Assembly: GCF_013409305.1 (NCBI RefSeq)
Contig: NZ_JACBZJ010000001.1
Span: forward strand, 992,001 to 1,056,000
Reading direction: 5' to 3'
DNA from: Cellulomonas soli
GTDB lineage: Bacteria; Actinomycetota; Actinomycetes; Actinomycetales; Cellulomonadaceae
Length of the DNA: 64,000 nucleotides
Part shown: positions 50,929 through 62,800 of the stretch, piece by piece
Position numbering within the stretch: position 1 is the first letter of the stretch
Layout: every line of letters begins with the position of its first letter
Made by a program: the position numbers and the translations under genes
The notes under the pieces: generated by a model
What the model saw: only the letters and a program-made list of their open reading frames with translations
Told to the model about the DNA's origin: nothing
Databases searched by the model: none

Positions 50929-51020
50929 AGCGACCGACCCCGTCCGGACCTACGTCCCACGGCGTGCGGGTGAACCGCCGCCGCGGGCCCCCGGCAGGGC
51001 CAAGACATCCCATGAGAACG

Positions 51021-51047
51021 CTCACACGGCTGCGGGTCGCACCGATC
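51021..51047 (+). promoter_or_regulatory. CTCA-N17-CCGATC promoter-like element of the chemoreceptor
   Basis: CTCA (51021-51024), 17 bases, CCGATC (51042-51047), 109 bases before the methyl-accepting protein. Chemoreceptor genes are classic FliA targets, which supports reading the three similar elements in this window as flagellar-sigma promoters. Confidence 0.35.
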
Positions 51048-51156
51048 GGCAGCCCCGGGACAGTGCACCCGGACCGCTCGACACCGGCTCGGGTCCGCCG
51101 CCCCGACGGCCGCACGGCAGGATGCCGCGGCCACGAGCGACCCAGGAGCTGGACAC

Positions 51157-52794
51157 ATGAGCACGACCTACGCCGGACCGACCACCGCGGACGCCTCCCG
51201 CGCACGCTCCCGCCGGGTGGGTGACTGGTCGATCCGGACCAAGATCCTGTCCGTCGTCACCCTGCTCGGGCTCGTCGCGATCGGCACGGGCGTGCTCGCC
51301 GTCACGTCGCTGCGCTCGCTCGCCGCGACGACCGCCGAGCTGGCGGCGCTGCAGAGCGGCCCGGTGTACCTGCGCAGCCAGATCCACATCAAGCAGCAGG
51401 GCGCGCGCATGACGCTCGCGAACCTCGCAGCCGTGCACTCCGAGGAGGAGAAGGCCGACTGGTTGCAGCGTCAGGTCGACAACGACGCCGGCATCCAGGA
51501 GAAGATCGACGCGTTCGCCGCGACGCAGTGGGCGGACCTGCCGAGCTTCCAGGCGTTCGTCGAGCACTGGGGCGAGTGGGTCCAGGTGCGGGACGACCAG
51601 CTGACGCCGGCGGCGCTGGCCAACCAGGAGACGGGTGAGTACGAGCACCTGCTCATGGACGTGAGCATCCCGCTGACCACGGTGTTCGCCGGGGACCTCG
51701 ACACGCTCGACCAGGACCTCATCGCGGCCTCGGGTGACCTCGCCGCGCAGGCACAGGCGCAGTCCACCCGGTCGACGGTGCTGCTGGCGGTGTCGCTGAC
51801 CGTCGCGCTCGTCGTGGTCCTGACGCTCGCGTTCGTGATGGCCGGTGCCATGCGGCGCAGCGTCGAGAGCGTGCGTCGTTCGCTCGCCGCGATGGCGCAC
51901 GGCGACCTGACCGTGCCGGCGGCCGTGCGCGGCATGGACGAGATCGGCCTGATGGCGCGCGACCTCACGCTCGCGCAGGAGTCGCTGCGCGCCACGATGG
52001 CCGACGTCGTGGGTACGGCGCAGACCCTGGCCTCCGCGGCGGGCGACATGTCGGCCGCGAACGCGCAGGTCGCCGCGGGTGCGCACGAGACGAGCACGCA
52101 GGCCGGTGTGGTCGCCGCGGCCGCGGAGCAGGTCAGCCGCAACGTGCAGGCCGTGGCCGCCGGTGCGGAGGAGATGGGCGTGTCCATCCAGGAGATCGCC
52201 CGCAACGCCACGGAGGCGGCCAAGGTCGCCCGGCAGGCGACGTCGGTGGCCGAGGCGACGAACGAGCAGGTCGGCAAGCTGGGTGCGTCGTCGCAGGAGA
52301 TCGGCAACGTGGTCAAGGTCATCACGTCCATCGCGGAGCAGACGAACCTGCTGGCGCTGAACGCGACGATCGAGGCTGCACGCGCCGGTGAGGCCGGCAA
52401 GGGGTTCGCCGTCGTCGCCGGTGAGGTCAAGGAGCTCGCGCAGGAGACCGCGAAGGCCACCGAGGACATCGCCCGCCGGGTCGAGACGATCCAGCAGGAC
52501 ACCGCCGGGGCCGTGGCCGCCATCGGGGAGATCAGCGAGATCATCGCGGCCATCAACGACTACCAGCTGACGATCGCCTCGGCGGTCGAGGAGCAGACCG
52601 CGACGACGGACGAGATGAGCCGTGGGGTCGCCGAGGCCGCGACGGGCTCGGGCGAGATCGCCGTCAACATCACCGGTGTCGCACAGGCCGCGGACACCAG
52701 CTCGGCGGTGCTCGGCCAGCTGGGCACGGCGGTCTCCGACGTCGCGCAGCTGTCCACCCACCTGCGCGGTCAGGTGGCCGTCTTCACCTTCTGA
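51157..52794 (+). CDS. Methyl-accepting chemotaxis protein
   Basis: A 545-residue chemoreceptor. TM1 is near residues 28-50, a four-helix-type periplasmic domain spans 51-205, TM2 is near 207-230, then HAMP ([23 protein letters not shown]). The signalling hairpin tip [39 protein letters not shown] is perfectly conserved, and methylation helices flank it. It lacks a CheR-binding C-terminal pentapeptide, ending in RGQVAVFTF. Its last 25 bases overlap the opposing GGDEF-EAL gene. Presence of a chemoreceptor implies motility elsewhere in the genome. Confidence 0.95.
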   Translation: MSTTYAGPTTADASRARSRRVGDWSIRTKILSVVTLLGLVAIGTGVLAVTSLRSLAATTAELAALQSGPVYLRSQIHIKQQGARMTLANLAAVHSEEEKADWLQRQVDNDAGIQEKIDAFAATQWADLPSFQAFVEHWGEWVQVRDDQLTPAALANQETGEYEHLLMDVSIPLTTVFAGDLDTLDQDLIAASGDLAAQAQAQSTRSTVLLAVSLTVALVVVLTLAFVMAGAMRRSVESVRRSLAAMAHGDLTVPAAVRGMDEIGLMARDLTLAQESLRATMADVVGTAQTLASAAGDMSAANAQVAAGAHETSTQAGVVAAAAEQVSRNVQAVAAGAEEMGVSIQEIARNATEAAKVARQATSVAEATNEQVGKLGASSQEIGNVVKVITSIAEQTNLLALNATIEAARAGEAGKGFAVVAGEVKELAQETAKATEDIARRVETIQQDTAGAVAAIGEISEIIAAINDYQLTIASAVEEQTATTDEMSRGVAEAATGSGEIAVNITGVAQAADTSSAVLGQLGTAVSDVAQLSTHLRGQVAVFTF

Positions 52795-55475
52795 TCGAGC
52801 CCGCCCAGCAGCAGGGCGGTCATCTCGTCGGCCGGGCAGGGGCGTCCCAGGTGGTACCCCTGCCCGACCGAGCAGCCCAGCCGTCGCAGGTGCTCGACCT
52901 GGTCCTGCGTCTCGACGCCCTCGGCCACGACCTGCAGGCCCAGGGTCGAGCCGAGGGCGGCGACGGCCGCGACGATCGCCTCATCGCGGCCGTTGACGCC
53001 GAGCCCGGAGACGAACGAGCGGTCGATCTTCACGGTGTGCACGGGGAACTGCTGCAGGTAGGACAGCGAGGAGTACCCGGTGCCGAAGTCGTCGATCGCG
53101 AGCTGCACCCCGGCCTCGGTCAGCTGCTCGAGGTCACGGACGACGGAGTCGGCGGCGTCGAGCAGCGTGCGCTCGGTGACCTCGAGGCACAGGGTGCCGG
53201 GCAGGATGCCCGCGTCCGAGGCCGTGTGCAGCACCGAGCCCGACGCGGCCGCCTCCGCCGCCTGACGGCCCGTCACGTTGACGGCCATCACGAGCGGCGG
53301 CCCGGGCAGGTCGAGCCGCTGCCACTGAGCCAGCTGACGGCACGCCTCGGCCATCACCCAGTCGCCGATCGGGTGGATGAGCGCCGACTCCTCGGCCACG
53401 TCGATGAACTCGCCCGGGAGCACCAGGCCGCCCTGCGGGTCGCGCATGCGCAGCAGCGCCTCGAACCCGTGCACGCGACCCGAGGCGAGGTCGACGATCG
53501 GCTGGTAGTGCAGCACCCAGCGCCGCTCGTCGAGGGCGACGCGCAGCTCCTGCTCGATGCGCATCCGCCGCTCGGCCGCATGCCCGAGGTTCTCCTGGAA
53601 CAGGTGGTACCGGCCTCGGCCCAGCCGCTTCGCCTCGTACATCGCGGTGTCCGCCTCGTAGAGGACGCGGTCGGGCTGCGCGAGCGGGTCCGCGGTGACG
53701 GAAACCCCGATGGACGCACCCACGTGCAGCTCGGCACGCACACCGGCGGTCCGGACCATCACGGGCTCGTCGAGCACCTCGAGCACACGCTCGACGAGGT
53801 GCCGCACGTCGTCGTCCGACCCGGCGTCCTGGCAGACGACGAGGAACTCGTCCCCGCCCAGCCGCCCGGGGGTGTCCTGGCTGCGGACCGTGGCGCGCAG
53901 CCGCGAGGCCACCTCGACGAGCACGCGGTCCCCGACCTCGTGCCCGTAGGTGTCGTTGATCGCCTTGAACCGGTCGAGGTCACCGAAGAGCACCGCCACC
54001 CGCCCGGGCCGTCGACGCAGGCCCGCGAGCGCGAGGCGCAGGTGGTCGAGCGTGAGGTTCCGGTTGGGCAGCCCCGTGAGGCCGTCGTAGAGCGCGCGGC
54101 GCGCGAGCTCGTCCTGCGTCGCCCGGTGGTCGGTGACGTCCTCGACGTGGCCGATGATCTGCCCGTGGCCGCCGCTGCCGTCGGCGGCGGTCTTCGCCGA
54201 GACCCGCACCCAGCGCAGGGAGCCGTCCGGGCGTCGCACGCGGTGCTCGACGGTGAACCCGTTGCGGACGCCGTCCGCCACCTGACGGACCAGCCGGCGC
54301 ACCTCGTCGACGTCGAGCGGGTGCACGAGCTCGTCGACGGGACGGCCCACGACCTCTCCGGCCGGCCTGCCGATGATCGTCGTGTACGCGTCGTTGACCC
54401 GGGTGACCACACCGGGACGGTCCGGTGACGCCGAGGTCAGGACCATGCCGACCGGTGCCGCGTCGAACGCGGAGCGGAAGCGCGCCTCGCTGTCGGCGAG
54501 CTCCTGGGAGACCGTCGACGCCCGTTCGCGCAGGAGGGCGGTCTCGAGCTGCAGGCCTGCTCGCGCGGCGATGTCGGTCAGGAAGGAGATCTCGCTCTCG
54601 GACTCCAGGTCGCTTCGGCTGCTGCCCATGACCGTGACGATCATCAGCCCCAGCACCTGGCCGCCTGCCCGCATCGCCCACGACATCACGGCGCGGGTGT
54701 CCCGCTTCTCGAGCGGTTCGCGCGCCTCACGCGGGAGCCACAGGGTGCGCGCCCACTCCTCCCAGGTCACCGTGACCAGGGCGGTCGCCTGGCTCAGCTG
54801 GGAGTTCATGCGGGCCAGCGGCACCGCGCCCGCGGCGCCGACGGCGCGTTCGAGGTCGGCGAGCGCGGCCGGGTCCTGGTGCGCGATCGCGCGCTTCTCC
54901 AGGCGCGAGTCCCGGGTGGTGCGCACGACGACGCCCGAACCGGTGTGCTCCGCGACGGCGTCCGCGACCAGCTGCATGACGGCTGCCGGGCTGTCGTGGG
55001 CACCGCTGTGCACGGCCGAGATGCGGGTCAGGGTCGCGGCTCGTCGTTCGGCGGTGCGCACGTTCGTGACGTCCTGGCCGAAGAGCACCGCACCGACCGG
55101 TGTGGAGCCGACCACGACCGACCGGACGATCACGTCGAGCACGCTCTGGCCGAACGGCACGTCGAGCCGCTGCACGGTCCCACCGTCCATCGCCTCGGTG
55201 ACCGCAGCCACGAGCGAAGGCAGCGGGAAGCGGGCGCCGTCGAGCCGTCGACCCGTCGTGGTCAGGTCGGCGAGCTCGGCGAAGCGGCCTGCGGCCGCGC
55301 GCACCCGCAGGTCGGTGTCGACGGTGACGAGGAGCAACGGCGCCTGCCGTTCGAGCGCCTCGAGCGGTCGGGCGAGCACCTCGTCGACCTCGGCGGGCGA
55401 CAGCTCGATCGGGGCGTAGGGCGGGGTCGCCGACGGCAGCGCCGGACCACGCTCCCGACCGTGCACCGTGACCAC
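52770..55475 (-). CDS. PAS-GAF-PAS-GGDEF-EAL c-di-GMP enzyme
   Basis: A 901-residue cytosolic protein. A PAS-like domain (about 35-140), a GAF domain (about 150-315, with [27 protein letters not shown]), a second PAS (about 330-455, [16 protein letters not shown]), GGDEF at 540-544 with the RxxD inhibitory site (RSQD) five residues before it, and EAL at 672-674 with [22 protein letters not shown] and EGVET. Both activities look intact. No TM, so signals are sensed inside the cell. Start GTG at 55475. Tail-to-tail with the chemoreceptor gene. Confidence 0.92.
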   Translation of the reverse strand: MVTVHGRERGPALPSATPPYAPIELSPAEVDEVLARPLEALERQAPLLLVTVDTDLRVRAAAGRFAELADLTTTGRRLDGARFPLPSLVAAVTEAMDGGTVQRLDVPFGQSVLDVIVRSVVVGSTPVGAVLFGQDVTNVRTAERRAATLTRISAVHSGAHDSPAAVMQLVADAVAEHTGSGVVVRTTRDSRLEKRAIAHQDPAALADLERAVGAAGAVPLARMNSQLSQATALVTVTWEEWARTLWLPREAREPLEKRDTRAVMSWAMRAGGQVLGLMIVTVMGSSRSDLESESEISFLTDIAARAGLQLETALLRERASTVSQELADSEARFRSAFDAAPVGMVLTSASPDRPGVVTRVNDAYTTIIGRPAGEVVGRPVDELVHPLDVDEVRRLVRQVADGVRNGFTVEHRVRRPDGSLRWVRVSAKTAADGSGGHGQIIGHVEDVTDHRATQDELARRALYDGLTGLPNRNLTLDHLRLALAGLRRRPGRVAVLFGDLDRFKAINDTYGHEVGDRVLVEVASRLRATVRSQDTPGRLGGDEFLVVCQDAGSDDDVRHLVERVLEVLDEPVMVRTAGVRAELHVGASIGVSVTADPLAQPDRVLYEADTAMYEAKRLGRGRYHLFQENLGHAAERRMRIEQELRVALDERRWVLHYQPIVDLASGRVHGFEALLRMRDPQGGLVLPGEFIDVAEESALIHPIGDWVMAEACRQLAQWQRLDLPGPPLVMAVNVTGRQAAEAAASGSVLHTASDAGILPGTLCLEVTERTLLDAADSVVRDLEQLTEAGVQLAIDDFGTGYSSLSYLQQFPVHTVKIDRSFVSGLGVNGRDEAIVAAVAALGSTLGLQVVAEGVETQDQVEHLRRLGCSVGQGYHLGRPCPADEMTALLLGGLDQKVKTAT

Positions 55476-55771
55476 TGATCCCCCCGAGGGCTCTGACCGG
55501 CGACATACCCACCTGTGACATCGACCGTCCTGCGCCAGGGCTCAAGCCCTGGGACGACTTTCTCACCCGGTGGACGCCGCGCGAGCCCGACCACACCTGT
55601 CCGAACCTGTCCCGCCCCGTCCGGCCCTTTCGGACCGCTCGGCCTCCCGGTCAGGCTACTGACCTGCTCGGCGCCCGCCATCCGTACCGAGCGGTACGGA
55701 ACCCGTGCCGATCGGGTGAGTCGCGACCGAAGTCCACCCGGAGCGGGTGAGGCGCTGCCAGCATCGAGGAC
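55476..55771. other. 296-base spacer upstream of GGDEF-EAL and DUF2510 genes
   Basis: No gene is found. It separates divergent genes and must hold both promoters. It contains the perfect inverted repeat at 55535-55552 and a CT/CCG-rich stretch (55590-55640) with GTCCG/GTCCC repeats. No strong sigma-70 elements are obvious. Confidence 0.5.
55535..55552. promoter_or_regulatory. 18-base inverted repeat upstream of GGDEF-EAL gene
   Basis: CCAGGGCT-CA-AGCCCTGG has perfect 8-bp arms around CA, the same architecture (8-2-8, CA centre) as the repeat before the sensor-GGDEF-EAL gene at 9229, though the arm sequences differ. Probable operator. Confidence 0.45.
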
Positions 55772-56455
55772 GTGACCGACAACGGGTTCCCTCCGGCAGG
55801 CTGGTACGCAGACGGTGCGACCGTCGGCGTGCTGCGGTGGTTCGACGGCTCCGCCTGGACCGAGCACACGACGCCCGACCCGGAGCACCGGCCCGCGCCG
55901 GTGCCCGCGCCACCACCGACGGCCACAGCCGCCGCCACCCCCTGGGCCGGCACAGGGACAGGGACAGGGTGGGGCACCGAGGCCGGGTTCGGCGCGGCCA
56001 CCGGCTCGGGCTTCGGTGCGACGACCGGCTCGGGCTTCGGCTCGGGCTTCGGAAGCACCGTGCCGAGCAAGCTCGGTCAGGCCCTCGGCACCGACCGGAT
56101 CACCGAGAACCCCGATTTCCAGCGGAACCGCCTCGACGAGGCGCGCCGGGTCCGCCGGACGGCCGGCCAGATCTACACGGGCGCCCTGACCGTGCTGCTC
56201 CTCGCCGGGGCGGTCGGGCTGTGGCGCGGCGGCACGGACATGGTCTGGTACGGCGCGGCCGTCGGCGCGACGCTGCTGGCCGCTCGTGCGCTGCGCGACT
56301 ACCGGCGTGCGGTGTTCCGTGGCGCGCCCCCGCTCCCGGCGGGCGGCTGGGTCCTCGTGGGCGTGGGGCTGGTCGCCGCGCTCGCCGTGTTCCTCTCGGT
56401 CCCGGTCGTGGCGGCCGTGCAGATCACCGACATGGTCGAGCGCGCGACTCAGTGA
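55772..56455 (+). CDS. DUF2510 domain membrane protein
   Basis: A 227-residue protein. An N-terminal DUF2510 zinc-ribbon-like motif ([29 protein letters not shown]) is followed by Pro/Ala-rich sequence and a Gly/Thr/Phe repeat region ([36 protein letters not shown], coded by near-identical 12-18 base units). Two or three TMs lie in the C-terminal half. DUF2510 is a common actinobacterial N-terminal module whose function is unclear. Start GTG at 55772. Its last bases overlap the DoxX gene on the other strand. Confidence 0.8.
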   Translation: MTDNGFPPAGWYADGATVGVLRWFDGSAWTEHTTPDPEHRPAPVPAPPPTATAAATPWAGTGTGTGWGTEAGFGAATGSGFGATTGSGFGSGFGSTVPSKLGQALGTDRITENPDFQRNRLDEARRVRRTAGQIYTGALTVLLLAGAVGLWRGGTDMVWYGAAVGATLLAARALRDYRRAVFRGAPPLPAGGWVLVGVGLVAALAVFLSVPVVAAVQITDMVERATQ

Positions 56456-56889
56456 CGCCCGCGCCACCAGGCCCGGCCCGCGCGCCAGGCACCGGTGGAC
56501 CACAGCGCCCACAGGACCAGGACGGGCTGGAAGAAGAGCCGGACGACGCGGGCCGTGTCGGTGTCGAGCCCGAACGCGTCGGTGTGGGTCACGAGCTGGG
56601 AGATGTTGCCGGGGAAGATCGCGACGAAGAACAGGGCGACCACGCCGCCGACGAGCGCGCGCCACGGGTACCGCCAGGCGAGGACGAGCGCGAGACCGAG
56701 CGTCAGCTCGACGATGCCCGAGGCCACGACGACGACGTCCGGGTCGAGCGGCACCCAGGTCGGCACCTGGGCGCGGAACTCCTGCCGCGCGGTGGTCAGG
56801 TGCGAGGTGCCGGCGAAGAGCAGGGTCAGACCGAGGAGCACCTGGAAGGTGGCCCGCAGCGGTCGTCGGGGCAGGGCGGGCGCGGGCAT
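56449..56889 (-). CDS. DoxX family membrane protein
   Basis: A 146-residue, four-TM protein: [81 protein letters not shown] and [18 protein letters not shown]. This is the DoxX/SURF4-like pattern. Such proteins are membrane components linked to quinone or thiol redox balance; specific role unknown. Divergent from the UvrA-like gene across an unusually AT-rich patch (TACTAGTTAGTCTACGTA, about 56926-56943). Confidence 0.88.
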   Translation of the reverse strand: MPAPALPRRPLRATFQVLLGLTLLFAGTSHLTTARQEFRAQVPTWVPLDPDVVVVASGIVELTLGLALVLAWRYPWRALVGGVVALFFVAIFPGNISQLVTHTDAFGLDTDTARVVRLFFQPVLVLWALWSTGAWRAGRAWWRGRH

Positions 56890-57018
56890 CGGTGGCCTCT
56901 CAGAGGACGAGCGCGATCAGTGGACGTACTAGTTAGTCTACGTATCGTCGGAGCGCGCGACCCGGGACCAAGGTGGCAGGGTCGGGGGGACACGAGCCGC
57001 CCGACGCAGGGAGACACG

Positions 57019-59403
<2,385 letters not shown>

Positions 59404-59519
59404 CCGGCGGCGCCCGGCTGCCCGAGCCCGCGCCCGCGCCCGCCGGGAATCCGCTCGCCCGACCAGGACGGACGCCCCTACCCTCGGCGCGACCCACCCC
59501 GCCGACCAGAGGCCGTCCC

Positions 59520-60614
59520 ATGCCCGCCGACCTGACCGACCGCCTGCTCGCCGTCCGCGACGAGGCCGACCGCCTCGCGGCCGACGACGCCTTCTCCGGG
59601 GTGCTGCACGTGCAGCGCGGCGACCAGGTGCTGCTGACGTCGGCCCACGGCGTCGCGAGCCGACGGTGGTCGGCGCCGGTCACCACCCGCACCCGCTTCG
59701 ACATCGCCTCGGTGACGAAGCTGTTCACCTCGGTCGCCGTGCTGCAGCAGGTCGACGCGGGCACGCTCGACCTGGACGCCTCGATCCACCGCTACGTCGA
59801 CCTGACCGGCACGACCGTCTCGCCCGACGTCACGCTGCGCCACCTGCTCAGCCACACGTCCGGGATCGCGGACGACGCCGACGAGGAGGCCGGGGAGTCC
59901 TACGAGGCGCTCTGGGTGGACCGGCCGACGTACTCGGTGACCGAGACCGCCGACTTCCTGCCCCAGTTCGTGCACAAGACGCCCGTGTTCGCCCCGGGCG
60001 CCGGCTGCCGCTACTGCAACGTCGGCTACGTGCTGGCCGGCCTGGCCGTGGAGCGGGTCAGCGGCGAGCGCTACCGCGACGTCGTCGTCCGCGACGTCCT
60101 GGGCCGCGCACGCATGCACGACTCGGGGTTCTTCGACATGCGCGAGGCCGTGCCGGACGTCGCCGAGGGCTGGGAGCCGGTGCGCGACGACGAGGACGGT
60201 CCGGTCGTCGGCTGGCGCCAGAACATCTTCTCCTACCCGCCGATCGGCTCCCCCGACGGCGGCGCGCACTCCACCGCGGCGGACCTCGTGCGGTTCCTCG
60301 ACGCGGTCCGGGCGGGCGAGCTGCTGTCCGAGGCGTCCACGGCGGCCTTCCTCGCGCCCCACGCGCTGCACCACACCGTCGACGACCCGCGCCCGGGCGG
60401 CCCCGCGGCCGTGCACTTCGCGTTCGGTCTCGAGATCGAGACGACCCCGCAGGGCACCGTCCGCTCGCTGTCCAAGGACGGGATCAACGTCGGGGCGAGC
60501 GCGATCGTGCGGCACTACCCGGCGCAGGACGTCACCCTCGCGGTCGTCTCCAACAGCGAGGGCGGCGCCTGGGGACCGATCCGTCTGCTGGACGCCGCGG
60601 TCCTCCCGGCCTGA
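59520..60614 (+). CDS. Class C beta-lactamase-like serine hydrolase
   Basis: A 364-residue serine hydrolase of the beta-lactamase/DD-peptidase superfamily. SVTK is the SxxK motif with the catalytic serine, YCN the second motif, and SKDG near the C-terminus replaces the usual KTG/HxG. No signal peptide, so it is probably a cytosolic esterase or peptidase rather than a beta-lactamase. A TACCCT -10-like hexamer (59475) lies about 40 bases upstream of the ATG. Stands alone after the UvrA-like gene. Confidence 0.85.
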   Translation: MPADLTDRLLAVRDEADRLAADDAFSGVLHVQRGDQVLLTSAHGVASRRWSAPVTTRTRFDIASVTKLFTSVAVLQQVDAGTLDLDASIHRYVDLTGTTVSPDVTLRHLLSHTSGIADDADEEAGESYEALWVDRPTYSVTETADFLPQFVHKTPVFAPGAGCRYCNVGYVLAGLAVERVSGERYRDVVVRDVLGRARMHDSGFFDMREAVPDVAEGWEPVRDDEDGPVVGWRQNIFSYPPIGSPDGGAHSTAADLVRFLDAVRAGELLSEASTAAFLAPHALHHTVDDPRPGGPAAVHFAFGLEIETTPQGTVRSLSKDGINVGASAIVRHYPAQDVTLAVVSNSEGGAWGPIRLLDAAVLPA

Positions 60615-60636
60615 GCACCTCCCGGTCTGAGCGTCG

Positions 60637-61485
60637 TCATCCCTGCGTGGGGATGTCCGTCCGCGCGGCGCTGTCCGCCTGCTGCTCGTAGTCGGCCAGC
60701 CGGGCCCGCAGGGTCGCCACCAGGCCGGCCTGCGCCTGCGATCCGAGCACGAGCCGCAGCGGGGCCGGCTCGACGTCGACGCTGTCGATGATGGCGGCCG
60801 CCATCCGTGCCGGGTCGCCCGGGGCGAGCCCGTTGGCCGGGTCGAGCATCCGCTCGAACGAGCGCGCCGGCGTACCCGCGTACGCGGGGATCGCCTCGGC
60901 GACCTGCGCGCTGGCGTACCGGAACTCGGTGCGCGCACCGCCCGGCTCGACGATCGTCACGCCGATGCCGAACGGGGCGACCTCGGCCGCCACCGACTCG
61001 GCGAAGCCCTCGATGCCCCACTTGGTCGCGTGATACAGCGAGTTGCCGGGGAACGCGACCTGCCCGCCATAGCTCGACAGCTGCACGACCCGCCCCGAGC
61101 CCTGCGCCCGCAGGTGCGGCAGCGCGGACCGGATCAGCGCGATCGAGCCCGTCAGGTTCGTCGCGATCACGTGCTCCACCTGGGCGTCGCTCAACTCCTC
61201 GGCGGCACCGAAGATGCCGTACCCGGCATTCGAGACGACCACATCGATGCGGCCCAGCGTGGCGAACGACCGGTCGACGACCGCGCGCACGGCAGCCGGG
61301 TCGGTCACGTCGAGCACCTCCACGGTGAACATCTCCGGGAACCGGGCGGCCAGGTCGGCGACCGCCTCGGGCCTGCGCACCGTGCCGACCACCCGGTCAC
61401 CCCGCTCGAGCAGCTGCTCGGTCAGGTGCCGGCCGAAGCCGCTGCTCACGCCGGTGATCAGCCAGGTCCTCTGCGCCATCGTCAT
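60637..61485 (-). CDS. SDR family oxidoreductase
   Basis: A 282-residue classical SDR. TGVSSGFG cofactor loop (about residues 11-18), VLDVTDP, NAGYG, QLSSYGG and YHATKWGIEGF with the Tyr and Lys. GTVRRPE after the second strand suggests NADP preference. ATG at 61485 overlaps the cupin stop by ATGA, so the two are one operon. Divergent from a carboxymuconolactone decarboxylase-like gene; this trio is a common arrangement for small-molecule detoxification. Confidence 0.9.
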   Translation of the reverse strand: MTMAQRTWLITGVSSGFGRHLTEQLLERGDRVVGTVRRPEAVADLAARFPEMFTVEVLDVTDPAAVRAVVDRSFATLGRIDVVVSNAGYGIFGAAEELSDAQVEHVIATNLTGSIALIRSALPHLRAQGSGRVVQLSSYGGQVAFPGNSLYHATKWGIEGFAESVAAEVAPFGIGVTIVEPGGARTEFRYASAQVAEAIPAYAGTPARSFERMLDPANGLAPGDPARMAAAIIDSVDVEPAPLRLVLGSQAQAGLVATLRARLADYEQQADSAARTDIPTQG

Positions 61486-61889
61486 GCTCCGTACTGCTCG
61501 TCGGTGACCTCGTCGGCCCACTCGGTGTCCGGCCGGTCGGAGTCGCCGCCGGCCTCCCACATCGCCAGGTGCGTCATGAACGTGGTCGGCGCGGCGCCGT
61601 GCCAGTGCCACTCGCCCGGCGGGGTCCAGTGCGTCTGCCCGGGCCGCAGCTCGACGACCGCGCCGTCGCGGGTGCCGACGCGCGCCACACCCTCGGTGAC
61701 GTGCAGCGTCTGGCCGTGGGCGTGCCGGTGCCAGAACGTGTGCGCGCCCGGCGAGAAGTGCACCGCGTTGACCCGCAGCCGCGACGGGGCGGGCGGCGCC
61801 GCGACGACGTCGAACCAGACGTCACCGGTGAACCAGGCGTCCGGGCCCTTCACGGTCGGGACCTCGGGGGCGGTGGGCAGGATCGGCAT
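61482..61889 (-). CDS. Cupin domain protein
   Basis: A 135-residue single-domain cupin. Motif 1 is GAHTFWHRHAHGQTLHVTEGVARV and motif 2 GQTHWTPPGEWHWHGA, with the His/Glu/His set for metal binding. Similar small cupins sit beside carboxymuconolactone decarboxylase genes. ATG at 61889 follows GGAGGAG. Coupled to the SDR. The reaction is unknown; quercetinase or isomerase activities occur in relatives. Confidence 0.9.
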   Translation of the reverse strand: MPILPTAPEVPTVKGPDAWFTGDVWFDVVAAPPAPSRLRVNAVHFSPGAHTFWHRHAHGQTLHVTEGVARVGTRDGAVVELRPGQTHWTPPGEWHWHGAAPTTFMTHLAMWEAGGDSDRPDTEWADEVTDEQYGA

Positions 61890-62001
61890 GACGTTCTCCT
61901 CCAGGCGTGCGGTCCTTCGAACGTACGCGCGCGCCCAGCGGGCGGACAGGCCCTGCCAATACCCCGCTCAGCAGGTCCTCCCAGGGGCGGCCGCGCGCCC
62001 G

Positions 62002-62007
62002 TAGCGT
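62002..62007 (+). promoter_or_regulatory. -10 element of a probable leaderless gene
   Basis: TAGCGT ends 6 bases before the ATG at 62014, the same geometry as at 26911. It predicts a leaderless transcript for the carboxymuconolactone decarboxylase-like gene, which lacks a ribosome site. Confidence 0.4.
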
Positions 62008-62013
62008 CGCCGC

Positions 62014-62781
62014 ATGGCCATCAGCGACACCGCACGACGCACGCACGACGAGATGTTCCCCGGGCACGTCTCGACCCTCGCGGTCACCGACCCCGAGCTC
62101 GTCGAGGTCTTCGACAACGTCGCGTTCGACGAGGTTCTCGCCTACGCCCCGCTCGAGACGACGCTGCGCCTCAAGGTCCAGCTGGCCGCGCTCATCGCCT
62201 GCCAGGCGCTCGCGGAGTACCGCGTCATGCTCGGCGCGGCGCTGACCGTCGGCGTGACCCCGGTCGAGGCGAAGGAGATCGTCTACCAGGCCGTGCCGTA
62301 CGTGGGCATGGCCAAGGTCTTCGACTTCCTGCACGCCACCAACGAGGTGCTCACCGCCCGCGGCGTCGAGCTGCCGTTGCCCGGGCAGTCGACCACCACG
62401 CCGGAGACCCGCCTGGAGGTCGGTCGCGCGGTGCAGTCGGATGTGATCGGCGCCGAGCGCATCGACGCCATGTACGCCGCCGCGACCCCGGACACGCTGC
62501 ACCTGCAGAAGCTGCTCTCGGCGCACTGCTTCGGCGACCACGTCGCCCGCGGCGGCCTCGACATCCGCACCCGCGAGCTGCTCACCGTCTCGATGCTCGT
62601 CTCCCTCGGCGGGGCCGACGCCCAGGTCCGCGGGCACGTCGCCGCCAACCTGCACGTCGGCAACGACCGCGCGACCTTGCTCGCGGTGCTCACCCACCTG
62701 CTGCCGTTCATCGGCTACCCGCGCACCCTCAACGGGCTGCAGGCGATCAACGAGGTCGCGCCGGCCGCCGTCGGGGGATAG
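62014..62781 (+). CDS. Carboxymuconolactone decarboxylase (AhpD-like) family protein
   Basis: A 255-residue protein with two tandem CMD domains. Domain 1: LKVQLAALIACQALAEYRVMLGAALTVGVTPVEAKEIVYQAVPYVGMAKVFD. Domain 2: GLDIRTRELLTVSMLVSLGGADAQVRGHVAANLHVGNDRATLLAVLTHLLPFIGYPR. The CxxC of AhpD peroxidase is absent (ACQAL has a single Cys), so a decarboxylase-type or unknown reaction is more likely. Start ATG, probably leaderless. Divergent from the cupin-SDR operon. Confidence 0.9.
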   Translation: MAISDTARRTHDEMFPGHVSTLAVTDPELVEVFDNVAFDEVLAYAPLETTLRLKVQLAALIACQALAEYRVMLGAALTVGVTPVEAKEIVYQAVPYVGMAKVFDFLHATNEVLTARGVELPLPGQSTTTPETRLEVGRAVQSDVIGAERIDAMYAAATPDTLHLQKLLSAHCFGDHVARGGLDIRTRELLTVSMLVSLGGADAQVRGHVAANLHVGNDRATLLAVLTHLLPFIGYPRTLNGLQAINEVAPAAVGG

Positions 62782-62800
62782 CCGTGGGCGGCGCACGGCG

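Larger units (their letters stand above)
50683..51156. other. Gene-poor spacer with orphan palindrome and small frame
   Basis: A 474-base stretch without a confident gene. It contains a perfect 18-bp palindrome (50782-50799), a further TTGCCAGA half-site near 50812, a 31-codon open frame (50833-50928) and, at its right end, a CTCA-N17-CCGATC element before the chemoreceptor gene. The middle (50929-51020) shows nothing I can interpret. Confidence 0.6.

Noticed and set aside
59520..60614. Secreted beta-lactamase conferring resistance
   Set aside because: No signal peptide is present and the third motif is altered, so an intracellular esterase or peptidase is more likely.
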